Counted from the first letter of the stretch, positions 10,661 through 19,647 are shown. The stretch: DNA of 64,000 bases from Solimonas terrae (GCF_011067135.1 NZ_JAAMOW010000005.1:248001-312000), one strand, 5' to 3'. Numbers and translations: made by a program. Notes: generated by a model from the letters alone, not told the origin.

Positions 10661-11422
10661 TCAGGAGGCTGTCGCCGGCTCTGCGCGACGCACGGCTTCG
10701 CCTTTCGGCTTGTCCTTCATGTGCAGTTTCCAGGCATAGCCCAGCACGTTGTCGCCGAACGAGATGCCTTTGCGCGGCAGTGCCAGCGGATCGAACGCGG
10801 CGGTGGCCGCGCCGCGCTGGCAGGTGACGCCGGTGCGGTAGCCGGCCGCGGCCACCGCCTCGACGGTGGCGAGATCGTGCGAGCCATAGGGATAGCAGAA
10901 GTGCGGCACCGCGCGGCCGGTTTCGTCTTCGATGCGGCGTTTGCTGTCAGTGACTTCGTGCAGCAACGTAGCGGCCGGTGTGCCGGCGAGGCGGATGTGC
11001 TGGTAGCCGTGGCTGCCGACTTCAATGCCGCGCGCCGGCAGTTCGCGAATGCGGGCAAAGCTCATCAGCGGTGGCGTCCCGTGCCCCGGCACGTCGCCCA
11101 TCCACGCCGCCGTGCCGCCGGCCATGCCGGCGATCACGTAGACGATCGCCGGGTAGGCGAAGTCCTCGAGAATCGGCAGCGCGTTTTCGTAGAAATTGTC
11201 GCAGCCGTCGTCGAACGTCAGCACCACGGCGCGCGCCGGCAAAGGCCTGTGCCCGGCCAGTGCGTCGAGCGCATCGCTCATCGACAGCACGCTGGCGCCG
11301 ATCTGTTTCAGATAGCGCATCTGCGCACGGAAGCGATCGACATCGCAGTAGTTGGCGCGGTGCTTCGTCATCGGTGCGAAGCGACCGACTTGGTGATACA
11401 TCAAGATGCTGATGCCGGCCAT
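10661..11422 (-). CDS. Polysaccharide deacetylase (NodB homology, CE4)
   Basis: A 253-residue CE4-type esterase. It opens with MAGISILMYHQVG, then shows the TFDDG motif (catalytic Asp and metal Asp) and GSHGYQHIRL, which supplies the two metal-binding His residues. CE4 enzymes remove N-acetyl groups from glycans. There is no signal peptide, so it may act on a lipid-linked intermediate on the cytoplasmic side. A TTG two codons upstream is possible but the ATG at 11422 is preferred. A TACAAT hexamer on this strand at 11434-11429 ends just 7 nt before the ATG. Its stop lies 49 bp upstream of the dehydrogenase gene. Confidence 0.88.
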   Translation of the reverse strand: MAGISILMYHQVGRFAPMTKHRANYCDVDRFRAQMRYLKQIGASVLSMSDALDALAGHRPLPARAVVLTFDDGCDNFYENALPILEDFAYPAIVYVIAGMAGGTAAWMGDVPGHGTPPLMSFARIRELPARGIEVGSHGYQHIRLAGTPAATLLHEVTDSKRRIEDETGRAVPHFCYPYGSHDLATVEAVAAAGYRTGVTCQRGAATAAFDPLALPRKGISFGDNVLGYAWKLHMKDKPKGEAVRRAEPATAS

Positions 11423-11440
11423 GCGCAAATTGTAGCGGCT

Positions 11441-12532
11441 CTACCGGTCGGCGCCGAGCAGTTCGCGGTAGACCGCGAGATTGCCATCGACCATCGCGTC
11501 AACCGAAAACTCGTCGGCGATCAGGCGGCGGCCGGCGGCGCCTAGTGCATGGCGTCGCGTGTCGTCGCGTGCGAGGGCGATGATGGCGTCGGCCAGCGGC
11601 GCGACCTCGTGCGGCGGCACCAGCACGCCGTTGACTCCATCGCGCACGGCTTCGGGAATGCCGCCGGCATCGGAGGCGACAATCGCCACGCCGTTCGCCG
11701 ACGCCTGCAGCAGGGACACGCCCAGACCTTCGGCAAACGCCGGATGCACCAGCAGGTCCAGGCCTTCGAGCAGCTTCGGCAGGTCTTCGCGATAGCCGGC
11801 CAGATGCACGCGACCCGCCAAGGCAGTACTCGATGCACGGGCCTGCAGCTCGTCGTGCAGGCTGCCCTTGCCGAAGAACAGCAGCTGCAGCGTCGGAATT
11901 TCCGCGAGCAGTCGCGGCATCGCATCGAGCAGCACGGCGTGGCCCTTGCGGCGGATCAGCTGCGCGACGATCGCGATCACGAACGCGTCGGCGGGCAGGC
12001 CGAACTCGGCACGCAAGGCGTCGCGCGACAGCGGCGTCACCGGCTCTGGCGTGAAGGCGCTGCGCACGATGCGGACCTTGGCTGGCGGCACACCGCTGTC
12101 TTCCAGCACCTTGCCGATCGCGGCCGAAATCGCAACGACGCGATCGTAGAGCCGGTATTTGAAGCGCGTGACCAGCGGCGATTCGCGATGGTCGTTGCGC
12201 CGTGAATAGACGATCGGCAGGCCATGCAGGCGGCCGGCGATCGCGCCGAGGATTTCCGGTCCGCGGCGACTGTGCAGGTGCAGCAGGTCGGGCTGCTCGA
12301 CGCGCAGCAGGCGCCGCAGGCGCGGGATCAGCGGCAGGTCGAGATCACCGGCCATGGTGATCGCATGCAGCTTCGCCGGCAGTTCGGCCATGCGTCGCGC
12401 TGTCAGCGACTGTCGCGGGCAGACCACCACATTGTCGACGCCACGTCGCGCGAGACCGTCGATCAGGAACGCGACCTGACGGGCGCCGCCGTAGAAGTTC
12501 TCGCCGGCTTCGACGTGCATCACTTTGAGCAT
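11441..12532 (-). CDS. Glycosyltransferase, GT4 family
   Basis: A 363-residue GT4 enzyme. It starts MLKVMHVEAGENFYGGARQV (Gly-rich acceptor loop), the donor domain begins IVAQLIRRKGHAVLL, and the E-x7-E motif lies in AFAEGLGVSLLQASA. The frame stays open far upstream on this strand, but that part overlaps the kdoO and symporter genes and is not protein-like. I chose the ATG at 12532 because the family's first beta strand begins there. It heads the minus-strand polysaccharide gene run, with a -10-like TATAAT 35 bp before the start. The N-terminus resembles LPS-core/heptose glycosyltransferases in general style only. Confidence 0.9.
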   Translation of the reverse strand: MLKVMHVEAGENFYGGARQVAFLIDGLARRGVDNVVVCPRQSLTARRMAELPAKLHAITMAGDLDLPLIPRLRRLLRVEQPDLLHLHSRRGPEILGAIAGRLHGLPIVYSRRNDHRESPLVTRFKYRLYDRVVAISAAIGKVLEDSGVPPAKVRIVRSAFTPEPVTPLSRDALRAEFGLPADAFVIAIVAQLIRRKGHAVLLDAMPRLLAEIPTLQLLFFGKGSLHDELQARASSTALAGRVHLAGYREDLPKLLEGLDLLVHPAFAEGLGVSLLQASANGVAIVASDAGGIPEAVRDGVNGVLVPPHEVAPLADAIIALARDDTRRHALGAAGRRLIADEFSVDAMVDGNLAVYRELLGADR

Positions 12533-12566
12533 GGCGGGGTCGCGGGCAGAGCGGGGGATGGCGGCC

Positions 12567-12574
12567 ATTATACT
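12567..12574. promoter_or_regulatory. Overlapping divergent -10 elements
   Basis: Bases 12572-12567 read TATAAT on the minus strand, towards the GT4 gene at 12532; bases 12569-12574 read TATACT on the plus strand, towards kdoO at 12602. The two hexamers share four bases in a 69-bp divergent spacer. I found no convincing -35 at normal spacing for either, so this is a -10 call only. Confidence 0.5.
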
Positions 12575-12601
12575 GGCGGCCCCGGCAATCACGGCCCTTA
12601 C

Positions 12602-13480
12602 ATGAAGCCGATCGAATCCATCGCCGTTCACGACTGGCAAGCACCGATCGCGGCGCAACTGGCGGCACAGGCGCTCGATGCGCTGGAGGCCGGCAGCGTG
12701 CTGCGCCTGCCGCTGCCGTTCACCCTGCGGGCGGAGGAGCGCACGCTGCTGTCGCCGCAGCTGCTCAGCGGTACGCGCAAGAACATCAGCTACAACCCGG
12801 CCAGCGGCCGCCTGCAGGGGGCCGACGGTGACGCCGTGCTCGAAACGAGGCTCCGCGGATTCCTGGCGCGCTATCACGCATCGGCGCGCGCGCTCGTCGA
12901 ACATCTGTTCGCGCCCTACCGCGATGCGCTGATCGATGGTCGCGCCAGTTATCGCCCGGCCGAGATCGCCGGCCGTGTGCCGAAGTCCTGGCGCCACGAC
13001 GACACGCGTGTGCATGTCGATGCCTTTCCGGCGACGCCGGTACATGGCCGGCGGCTGCTGCGCGTGTTCAACAACATCAATCCGCATGGCGAGCCGCGGC
13101 GCTGGCAGGTCGGCGAGCCGTTCGCGGCAGTGGCGGCGCGCTTCGTGCCGCGCGCACCGAAGCCGAACGCGCTGCAGGCGCAGCTGATGGCGGCCACGCG
13201 CATCACGAAGTCGCTGCGCAGCCCCTACGATCACTACATGCTGCAACTGCACGACGGCATGAAGGCCGACCTCGGCTATCAAGCCCAGGTGCACAAGACC
13301 GCGGCCGAATTTGCACCGGGCGAGACCTGGATCGTCTATTCCGATCAGGTGTCGCATGCGGTGCTGGCCGGCCGTTACATGCTCGAGCAGACGTTCTACG
13401 TGCCGGTCGCGGCGCTGCAATATCCCGAGCGCTCGCCGTTGCGCGTGCTCGAGAAATTGACGGGGCGGGCGCTGTTGTAG
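12602..13480 (+). CDS. kdoO: Kdo 3-hydroxylase (2-oxoglutarate/Fe(II) dioxygenase)
   Basis: A 292-residue protein recognised as the Kdo_hydroxy family: KdoO converts Kdo in the LPS inner core to Ko (3-hydroxylated) using Fe(II), O2 and 2-oxoglutarate. The iron site HxD is visible at H138 and D140 in RVHVDAFPATP, with the distal His near residue 252 in DQVSHAVLAGRYM. HGRRLLRVFNNINPHG is a family signature segment. Location beside a heptosyltransferase and hldE fits LPS-core modification. It reads divergently from the polysaccharide run. Its stop is followed after 50 bp by the end of the convergent symporter gene. Confidence 0.88.
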   Translation: MKPIESIAVHDWQAPIAAQLAAQALDALEAGSVLRLPLPFTLRAEERTLLSPQLLSGTRKNISYNPASGRLQGADGDAVLETRLRGFLARYHASARALVEHLFAPYRDALIDGRASYRPAEIAGRVPKSWRHDDTRVHVDAFPATPVHGRRLLRVFNNINPHGEPRRWQVGEPFAAVAARFVPRAPKPNALQAQLMAATRITKSLRSPYDHYMLQLHDGMKADLGYQAQVHKTAAEFAPGETWIVYSDQVSHAVLAGRYMLEQTFYVPVAALQYPERSPLRVLEKLTGRALL

Positions 13481-13530
13481 GCGCGGCGCGAGCCGCGTTG
13501 CTGGTGCCGGCGCCATTTCCGCAAATGCAG

Positions 13531-14982
13531 TCAGGGCCGGGTTTGGTGCGCCGCGCGTTCGCGCCACAGCTCGGCGTGTGTGATGCCGAGCGCATCGGGA
13601 TCGAATTGTGGGTCCTTGCCGGCTTTCTTCTGCGCTTCGTAGTCCTTGAGTGCGAGCAGCGCCGGCTTCTGCAGGATCAGGATCGCGATGACGTTGAGCC
13701 AGGCCATCAGACCGACACCGATGTCGCCCAGTGCCCAGGCGACGCTGGCGCTGCGCACGCAGCCGTAGACCACCGCGGCGACGATGCCGATGCGCAGCAC
13801 GAGAATGGTCCACGGACGATGGCCGCCGCGATTCAGATACGCGATGTTGGTTTCCGCCATGTAGTAGTACGCGACGATGGTCGTGAACGCGAAGAACAGC
13901 AGCGCGATGGCGACGAAGCCGGCGCCATAACCCGGCAGCACCGATTCGACGGCGTGCTGCGCGAAGCCGGGTCCGGCCTCGACACCCGGCAGCTGTTCGA
14001 CGAGCGTGCCGCCGGCCGGGTTGACGACGTTGTACATGCCGGTCGACAGGATCATGAACGCGGTCGCCGAACAGACCAGCAGCGTATCGACGTAGACCGA
14101 GAACGCCTGCACGTAACCCTGCTTGGCCGGGTGCGAAACCTCGGCCGCCGCCGCGGGGTGCGGGCCGGTACCCTGACCGGCTTCGTTGGAGTAGATGCCG
14201 CGCTTGACGCCCCATTCGACCGCCAGACCGAGCACCGCACCGAATGCGGCCTTGGCGCCGAACGCGCTGCCGAAGATCAGCGCGATCATGCCCGGCAGCC
14301 GCCCGATGTTCATGAACATGATCAGCAGCGCGACCAGCACGTAGGCGGCTGCCATGAATGGCACGACGAATTCGGCGAACTGTGCGATGCGGCGTACGCC
14401 GCCGAAAATGATGAACGCCAGTGCCAGGCTGATGGCGATGGCGGTGACCATCGGTGTCAGTCCCCAGGCGGTCTGCATCGAGGTAGCGATGCTGTTGGCC
14501 TGCACGCCCGGCAGCAGGAAGCCGGTCGCGAGCACGGTGGCGCCGGCGAACAGCCAGGCGTACCAGCGCTGGCCCATGGCCTTCTCGATGTAGTACGCCG
14601 GGCCGCCGCGATACTGGCCCTGATCGTCCCTTTCCTTGTAGATCTGTGCGAGCGTCGATTCCACGTACGCGGTGGAGGCACCGAGAAACGCGACCATCCA
14701 CATCCAGAACACCGCACCCGGTCCGCCGAAGGCGATCGCGGTGGCGACGCCGGCGATGTTGCCGGTGCCGACGCGGCCGGACAGCGACATGGTCAGGGCC
14801 TGGAATGCCGAGACGCCGGCGTCCGATTTCCTGCCGTCGCGCATCAGGCGGATCATTTCCGCAAGGCCGCGCACCTGCATGAAGCGGGTGCGGATCGAGA
14901 AGTACAAGCCGGCGCCGAGGCACAGAGCGACCAGCGCGCGGCTCCAGATCAGGTTGTCGATCGAATTGATGAAGGTGTCCAG
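13531..14982 (-). CDS. Sodium:alanine symporter (AGCS family), probable CTG start
   Basis: A roughly 483-residue AGCS transporter with about ten membrane helices. Family features include FSIRTRFMQVR, the GRVGTGNIAGVATAIAFGGPGAVFWMW segment (in two parts around residues 75-100), and EAGQGTGPHP. It takes up small neutral amino acids with Na+. No ATG, GTG or TTG occurs in frame between the end of the overlapping heptosyltransferase and the family's usual N-terminus. The first fitting codon is CTG at 14982, four bases after an AAGGGGAG ribosome site, and the protein then starts as family members do (xDTFINSIDNLIWS). A start further upstream would overlap the heptosyltransferase gene. It looks metabolically unrelated to the glycan genes around it. 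Confidence 0.88.
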   Translation of the reverse strand: MDTFINSIDNLIWSRALVALCLGAGLYFSIRTRFMQVRGLAEMIRLMRDGRKSDAGVSAFQALTMSLSGRVGTGNIAGVATAIAFGGPGAVFWMWMVAFLGASTAYVESTLAQIYKERDDQGQYRGGPAYYIEKAMGQRWYAWLFAGATVLATGFLLPGVQANSIATSMQTAWGLTPMVTAIAISLALAFIIFGGVRRIAQFAEFVVPFMAAAYVLVALLIMFMNIGRLPGMIALIFGSAFGAKAAFGAVLGLAVEWGVKRGIYSNEAGQGTGPHPAAAAEVSHPAKQGYVQAFSVYVDTLLVCSATAFMILSTGMYNVVNPAGGTLVEQLPGVEAGPGFAQHAVESVLPGYGAGFVAIALLFFAFTTIVAYYYMAETNIAYLNRGGHRPWTILVLRIGIVAAVVYGCVRSASVAWALGDIGVGLMAWLNVIAILILQKPALLALKDYEAQKKAGKDPQFDPDALGITHAELWRERAAHQTRP

Positions 14983-14986
14983 AAAA

Positions 14987-14994
14987 CTCCCCTT
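14987..14994 (-). promoter_or_regulatory. Strong Shine-Dalgarno supporting a CTG start
   Basis: On the minus strand AAGGGGAG ends four bases before the CTG at 14982-14980. It is the only strong ribosome-binding sequence near the expected N-terminus of the symporter and is the main reason for choosing a non-standard start. Confidence 0.55.
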
Positions 14995-15068
14995 GTATGG
15001 CGCGCTGCGGCTGATGGTCCGCTGTGGTGTAGCAAGATTCGTGGCAGTCGTCCCGCCCGATCCCGATC

Positions 15069-16154
15069 TCAGCGGCCCAGCAGCTGTTTCGCGGCCGTCG
15101 CGACGCGCGCCGGCACAAGGCCCCGCATGCAGTCGAAACGGCCGTCGCAAGTCGGGTGACGACGGCAGGGTGCGCAGGGCAGCGCGTCGTACATGACGCG
15201 CAAGGGCGAGTCGGCGCCCTGACGGTAGGGGCAGGTCGAGCCGAACAGCGCAATCATCGGCGTGCGCACGGCGATGCCGATATGCGTGAGGCCGGTATCG
15301 ACGCCGATGCCGAGGTCGGCGGCGGCCAGCCAGGCCGGCAGTTCCGTCAGTCTGGTTTCACCGACCAGATTGACCAGCGGCGCCGCTGTGGCCGCGGCGA
15401 TGCGTGCGGCGGCTTCGCGATCGCCCGGACCGCCGAACATGACGCAAGGTCCGAGGCCGAGTTCGGCTAGGCGCCGGACCAGTTCCGGCCAATACGCTTC
15501 GGGCCAGTGTTTCTGCGGCCGTGTCGTGAACGGGCAGATCGCGATGAAGCGATCCAGACCCAGCGCCGCGCGTTTGCCGGCGATCGTGGCCCGCATCGCG
15601 TCGTCGATCGGCAGCCGGGGCGGACCGGCGTGCTCGCCGCTGACGGTTTCGGCGAAATGGCGGTATTCGGATGCGATGTCGTCCGCCATGCCGCCCTTGT
15701 CGAGCAGGCGATGCATCCAGAACTGTGCCGGCTCCTTCGATCGGAAACCGACACGAAAACCGCCGGCCAGCCGTGCGAGCAGGCGCGACTTGAACAGGCC
15801 CTGCACTTCGAAGACCCAGTCGAAATACCGCAGACGCAGCTCGCGACGCAGGCGCAGCAGGGCGGCCGGCGACTTGAACAGTGTGGCCGGCACGCGGATC
15901 ACCTCGTCGATGCGCGGATCGCCATCGAGGATGCCGGCGAAGCCGGCCAGTGCCAGCCAGCTGATTCGCGCACCTGGCCAGCGCTTGCGCAAGGCGTCGA
16001 GCATTGAGCTGGCGAAGACGATGTCGCCGAGCGCCGACAGGCGCACGATCAGGATGCTTGGCGCATCGGCATCGGCCGGGGCCGGCAGGGCGAAAGGGGT
16101 CTGGGACACGGGTGCGTGGCGAACGAGTCGAGCGGACAATGCTGCGGTCTGCAT
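15069..16154 (-). CDS. Lipopolysaccharide heptosyltransferase, GT9 (WaaC-like)
   Basis: A 361-residue GT9 enzyme. ILIVRLSALGDIVFASSML is the family N-terminal signature, FTTRPQKHWPEAYWPEL lies at the donor-site entry, and GVDTGLTHIGIAVRTPMIALFGST is the nucleotide-heptose site. It resembles heptosyltransferase I, which adds the first heptose to Kdo. The first 30 or so residues before the beta strand look dispensable, so the true start may lie downstream of the ATG at 16154. It is divergent from ilvE, with hldE (heptose donor synthesis) next on the other side. WaaC versus WaaF cannot be settled by eye. Confidence 0.85.
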   Translation of the reverse strand: MQTAALSARLVRHAPVSQTPFALPAPADADAPSILIVRLSALGDIVFASSMLDALRKRWPGARISWLALAGFAGILDGDPRIDEVIRVPATLFKSPAALLRLRRELRLRYFDWVFEVQGLFKSRLLARLAGGFRVGFRSKEPAQFWMHRLLDKGGMADDIASEYRHFAETVSGEHAGPPRLPIDDAMRATIAGKRAALGLDRFIAICPFTTRPQKHWPEAYWPELVRRLAELGLGPCVMFGGPGDREAAARIAAATAAPLVNLVGETRLTELPAWLAAADLGIGVDTGLTHIGIAVRTPMIALFGSTCPYRQGADSPLRVMYDALPCAPCRRHPTCDGRFDCMRGLVPARVATAAKQLLGR

Positions 16155-16215
16155 GCCACCCGCGCAAGTCTCGGCCGCAGGGGTTTGCCGTGATAGGCAT
16201 GGCCGGGCGATTCCC

Positions 16216-16221
16216 TATAAT
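16216..16221 (+). promoter_or_regulatory. -10 element (TATAAT) upstream of ilvE
   Basis: A perfect TATAAT lies 68 bp before the ilvE ATG, in the 135-bp divergent spacer between the heptosyltransferase gene and ilvE. No consensus -35 is seen at 16-18 bp spacing, so strength and use are uncertain. Confidence 0.55.
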
Positions 16222-16289
16222 TGCGCCCTCCTGATCGGCGATGCGCGCGGCGCGTCGTCATTCCCACAGTCCAAGGGCGGAATGCTGCA

Positions 16290-17213
16290 ATGACTTCTTT
16301 TGCCGAACGCGACGGTTTTATCTGGTACGACGGTGAGCTCAAGCCCTGGCGCGAGTGCACCACGCATGTGCTGACCTACACGCTGCATTACGGTGTCGGC
16401 TGCTTCGAAGGTGTGCGCGCGTACAAGACGCCGAAGGGCACCGCGATCTTCCGCCTCGAAGAACACACCCGGCGCCTGTTCAACTCGGCCAAGATTCTCG
16501 GCATGAACATGCCGTGGTCGCAGGAGCAACTCAACGAGGCGCAGAAGGAAGTGCTGCGCGTCAACAAGCTCGAATCCGCCTACCTGCGGCCGATGGTCTT
16601 CTACGGTTCGGAAGGCATGGGCCTGCGCGCTTCCGGTCTGAAGACGCACGTGATCGTCGGTGCCTGGACCTGGGGTGCGTATCTGGGCGCCGACAACATG
16701 GAGCGCGGCATCCGCATCAAGACCAGCTCGTTCCAGCGCCAGTATGTCAACGCGTCGCTGTGCCGGGCCAAGGCCAATGCCAACTATCTGGGCTCGTCGA
16801 TGGCGCTCAACGAAGTGCTGCGCGACGGTTACGACGAGGCTCTGATGCTCGATCCCGAAGGTTTCGTCGCCGAAGGCAGCGCCGAAAACATCTTCGTCAT
16901 CAGCAACGGCGTGATCAGCACGCCGGACGTGACCAGCGCGCTCGACGGCATCACCCGCCGCACGGTCATGCAGCTTGCTCATGACTTCGGCTACAAGGTC
17001 GTCGAACGGCGCATCACGCGCGACGAGGTTTATATCGCCGACGAAGCGTTCTTCACCGGCACCGCCGCCGAAGTCACGCCGATCCGCGAGATCGACAATC
17101 GCCCGATCGGCGAAGGCCGCCGCGGGCCGATCACCGAGAAGCTGCAGGCTGCGTATCTCGCGCTCGTCAACGGCGAGAGCGGCAGCTACCCCGAGTGGCT
17201 CTCGCACATCTGA
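16290..17213 (+). CDS. ilvE: Branched-chain amino acid aminotransferase
   Basis: A 307-residue class IV PLP aminotransferase catalysing the last step of Val, Leu and Ile synthesis. The PLP lysine is K161 in [10 protein letters not shown], and AEGSAENIF near residue 196 is the phosphate-binding signature. [16 protein letters not shown] and the length match the IlvE family. The ATG at 16290 follows AGGGCGG; the frame extends upstream, but without a better start. hldE begins 7 bp after its stop, so the two are probably cotranscribed. ilvE near glnE and LPS-core genes is an arrangement also seen in Pseudomonas. Confidence 0.96.
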   Translation: MTSFAERDGFIWYDGELKPWRECTTHVLTYTLHYGVGCFEGVRAYKTPKGTAIFRLEEHTRRLFNSAKILGMNMPWSQEQLNEAQKEVLRVNKLESAYLRPMVFYGSEGMGLRASGLKTHVIVGAWTWGAYLGADNMERGIRIKTSSFQRQYVNASLCRAKANANYLGSSMALNEVLRDGYDEALMLDPEGFVAEGSAENIFVISNGVISTPDVTSALDGITRRTVMQLAHDFGYKVVERRITRDEVYIADEAFFTGTAAEVTPIREIDNRPIGEGRRGPITEKLQAAYLALVNGESGSYPEWLSHI

Positions 17214-17220
17214 GCATCCG

Positions 17221-18651
17221 GTGACGAACGCCGACCTCCCGGACTTCGCGCCGGCGCGTGTCCTGGTCGTCGGCGATCTGATGCTCGATCGCTACTGGAT
17301 CGGGCCGACCTCGCGGATTTCACCGGAAGCGCCGGTGCCGGTGGTTCGTATCCGCAGGGACGAGACCCGACCCGGCGGCGCCGCCAACGTGGCGCTCAAT
17401 GTCGCCAGCCTCGGCGCGTCGGCGGCGGTGCTCGGTGTGGTCGGTGCCGACGAAGCGGCGCGCATGCTCGGCGAACAGCTGCAGGCGCGTCACATCGCGG
17501 CCGATTTCATCATCGCCGCGAGCGCGCCGACCATCAGCAAACTGCGCGTGCTCTCGCGCAACCAGCAGCTGATCCGTCTCGACTTCGAGGAAGCGCTCGA
17601 CGAGGTCGGCAGTTTCGACGGCGAAGCGCTGGCCTCGCATTATGCGCAGGCGCTGAGCCGCTGCAGCGTCGTGGTGCTGTCGGACTACGGCAAGGGTACC
17701 TTGCGCGATGTCGCGGCACTGATTCGTGCCGCGCGTGCACAGGGCAAGGCCGTGCTGGTCGATCCCAAGGGCAGCGACTGGCAGCGCTATCGTGGTGCGA
17801 GCCTGTTGACGCCGAATCTGTCCGAATTCGAGGCGATCGTCGGCGTCTGCCGCGACGAGGACGAACTGGTGGCGCGCGCCGAGGCCCTGCGCGCCGAACT
17901 CGAACTCGAAGCCTTGCTGATCACGCGCAGCGAACACGGCATGACGCTGGTGACGCCGGAGCGGCCGCCGCTGCACGTGCCGACCGCTGCCCGCGAAGTG
18001 TTCGACGTGACCGGCGCCGGCGATACCGTGATCGCGACGCTGGCAGCGGCGCTTGCGGCCGGCGTGCCGCTCGCCCGTGCCTGCCTGCTGGCGAACGCCG
18101 CGGCCGGCGTCGTCGTCGGCAAGCTTGGCACCGCGACCGTCTCGCTCGCTGAATTGCGGCAGGCCATCAGCGGCCAGTCCGCGACCGGCGGTGTGGTCGA
18201 CGAACCCGCGCTGCTGGCGGCCGTCGCCGCCGCCCGCGCTGCCGGCCGGCGCATCGTCATGACCAATGGCGTGTTCGACGTGCTGCATGTCGGCCATGCG
18301 CGCTATCTAGAAGACGCGCGCCGTCTCGGCGATCTGCTGATCGTCGCCGTCAACGACGATGATTCGGTGCGCCGCCTGAAAGGGCCGAGCCGGCCGCTGA
18401 ATCCCTGCGCCGATCGCATGGCGCTGCTGGCTTCGCTGCGTTGCGTCGACCATGTCGTTTCGTTTTCCGAAGACACGCCGGCACGCCTGATCGGTCACGT
18501 GCTGCCCGATCTGCTGGTCAAGGGCGGCGACTACCGGCCGGAGCAGATCGCCGGCCACGACGCGGTCACGGCGCACGGCGGCCGCGTGCTGGTGCTGCCG
18601 TTCCACGACGGCTACTCGACGACCTCGCTGATCGACAAGGCGCAGCGCTAG
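17221..18651 (+). CDS. hldE: Bifunctional heptose-7-phosphate kinase/heptose-1-phosphate adenylyltransferase
   Basis: A 476-residue fusion, almost exactly the length of E. coli HldE (477). The N-terminal ribokinase-like domain begins with [13 protein letters not shown] and carries GGAANVALN and the catalytic loop DVTGAGDTV. The C-terminal nucleotidyltransferase has [17 protein letters not shown], with the HxGH motif, followed by [11 protein letters not shown]. Together they make ADP-D-glycero-manno-heptose, the donor for the heptosyltransferase encoded at 15-16 kb. It starts with GTG 7 bp after ilvE. Its TAG stop shares the palindrome CTAG with the stop of the convergent gene. Confidence 0.95.
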   Translation: MTNADLPDFAPARVLVVGDLMLDRYWIGPTSRISPEAPVPVVRIRRDETRPGGAANVALNVASLGASAAVLGVVGADEAARMLGEQLQARHIAADFIIAASAPTISKLRVLSRNQQLIRLDFEEALDEVGSFDGEALASHYAQALSRCSVVVLSDYGKGTLRDVAALIRAARAQGKAVLVDPKGSDWQRYRGASLLTPNLSEFEAIVGVCRDEDELVARAEALRAELELEALLITRSEHGMTLVTPERPPLHVPTAAREVFDVTGAGDTVIATLAAALAAGVPLARACLLANAAAGVVVGKLGTATVSLAELRQAISGQSATGGVVDEPALLAAVAAARAAGRRIVMTNGVFDVLHVGHARYLEDARRLGDLLIVAVNDDDSVRRLKGPSRPLNPCADRMALLASLRCVDHVVSFSEDTPARLIGHVLPDLLVKGGDYRPEQIAGHDAVTAHGGRVLVLPFHDGYSTTSLIDKAQR

Positions 18652-19193
18652 ACCGGAAACGCCGGCGCGAAGCCCTCCCGCAGCAGGCGCAGGGCGTTGG
18701 CCATGAACGACACTGCGTGATACAGGCCGGCGAGCATGATCAGTTCGATCAGCTGCGCATCGTCGAAGTGCGCACTCAGGGCCTGCCAGAGTTCGTCGTC
18801 CACCGTGCTGCGTTCGTGCAGGGCGTCGGCCAGCGCCAGCAGCAGCTGTTCCTGCGGCGACCAGCAAGCCGCGGCCGCATCGCTATGCACGCTCGCGGCG
18901 ATCTCGTCCGCCTGCCAGCCGGCCTTGTCAGCGTAGACCGCGACGTGCACGCCCCATTCGTATTCGGCGCCGCAGCGTGCGGTGGTGCGCAGGATCATCA
19001 GCTCGCGCTGACGGACGTCGAGCGTGCCGCGATCAAGCAGGCCGCCGGCCATCATCCGCTGCAGCATGCGCGGATTGCGTGCGACGCAGCGAAACAGCGT
19101 CAGCGGTGGCGCGCCGCGCATGACGGTGTCGAAAGCGGTTTGCAGGTCGGTGCTGTAGGGAGGATCGAGCGGGGCTATGCGGCTGGCGGACAT
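18648..19193 (-). CDS. Carboxymuconolactone decarboxylase/AhpD-like family protein
   Basis: A 181-residue all-alpha protein of the CMD/AhpD superfamily, recognised by [32 protein letters not shown], where a Cys and the downstream His form the likely reactive site. The second Cys of the AhpD CxxC motif is absent, as in the carboxymuconolactone-decarboxylase-like branch, so peroxidase activity should not be assumed. The frame continues upstream, but the ATG at 19193 is the natural start. It is divergent from an HxlR regulator 60 bp away and is probably its target. Its stop overlaps that of hldE. Confidence 0.85.
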   Translation of the reverse strand: MSASRIAPLDPPYSTDLQTAFDTVMRGAPPLTLFRCVARNPRMLQRMMAGGLLDRGTLDVRQRELMILRTTARCGAEYEWGVHVAVYADKAGWQADEIAASVHSDAAAACWSPQEQLLLALADALHERSTVDDELWQALSAHFDDAQLIELIMLAGLYHAVSFMANALRLLREGFAPAFPV

Positions 19194-19215
19194 GGCGGGA
19201 CTCCGGGTGCTACGA

Positions 19216-19240
19216 TTACCGAAGCATATCGCTTCGGAAA
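19216..19240. promoter_or_regulatory. Palindromic operator between AhpD-like gene and HxlR regulator
   Basis: Inverted repeat CCGAAGC - 5 bp - GCTTCGG at 19219-19237, with two further matched T/A pairs beyond one mismatch on each side (19216-19240). It lies in the middle of the 60-bp divergent spacer, where a winged-helix dimer would control both promoters. The assignment to the adjacent HxlR protein is inference from position. Confidence 0.6.
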
Positions 19241-19253
19241 AAGTAGCGAAACG

Positions 19254-19583
19254 ATGACCATGGTCGACAAGCCTGTACGGGGGTCCCGATCCGGCCGGCC
19301 GATCATGGCCCTGCTCGATCTGCTGGGGCGGCGCTGGACGCTGCGCGTGATCTGGGAATTGCGCGACGGGCCGCTGTCGTTTCGCGCCCTGCAGTCGGCC
19401 TGCGCCGACATGTCGCCGTCGGTGCTGAACCAGCGGCTGGCCGAGCTGCGCGAGGCGCTGCTGATCGAAGCCGGCGAGCAGGGTTACGGGCTGAGCGCGC
19501 TGGGCCGATCGCTGCTCGAACAGTTCGCGCCGCTCGATCGCTGGGCCGAAAGCTGGGCGCAGGCACAGCGCGTGGCGTCGTAG
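19254..19583 (+). CDS. HxlR-family transcriptional regulator
   Basis: A 109-residue winged-helix protein with the HxlR signature: LLGRRWTLRVIWELRDGPLSFRALQ, then MSPSVLNQRLAELREALLI and the wing GYGLSALGRSLLE. Family members often sense aldehydes, quinones or thiol stress and control divergent detoxification genes. Here the divergent neighbour is an AhpD-like protein and a clean palindrome lies between them, so autoregulation and control of that gene are likely. An MTMV start at 19254 is chosen; a second ATG at 19260 is also possible. No effector is predictable. Confidence 0.88.
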   Translation: MTMVDKPVRGSRSGRPIMALLDLLGRRWTLRVIWELRDGPLSFRALQSACADMSPSVLNQRLAELREALLIEAGEQGYGLSALGRSLLEQFAPLDRWAESWAQAQRVAS

Positions 19584-19647
19584 GGGCACCCGCTCAAGTC
19601 CGCCGCGCCGCGGCCGCTAACAGCCATGGAGTCCGCCGGTTATTGCC

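Noticed and set aside
12533-15253. Very long minus-strand open frame continuing upstream of the GT4 gene
   Set aside because: It runs antisense through kdoO and in another frame through the symporter; composition is Arg/Pro-rich and not protein-like. High GC content makes such shadows common.
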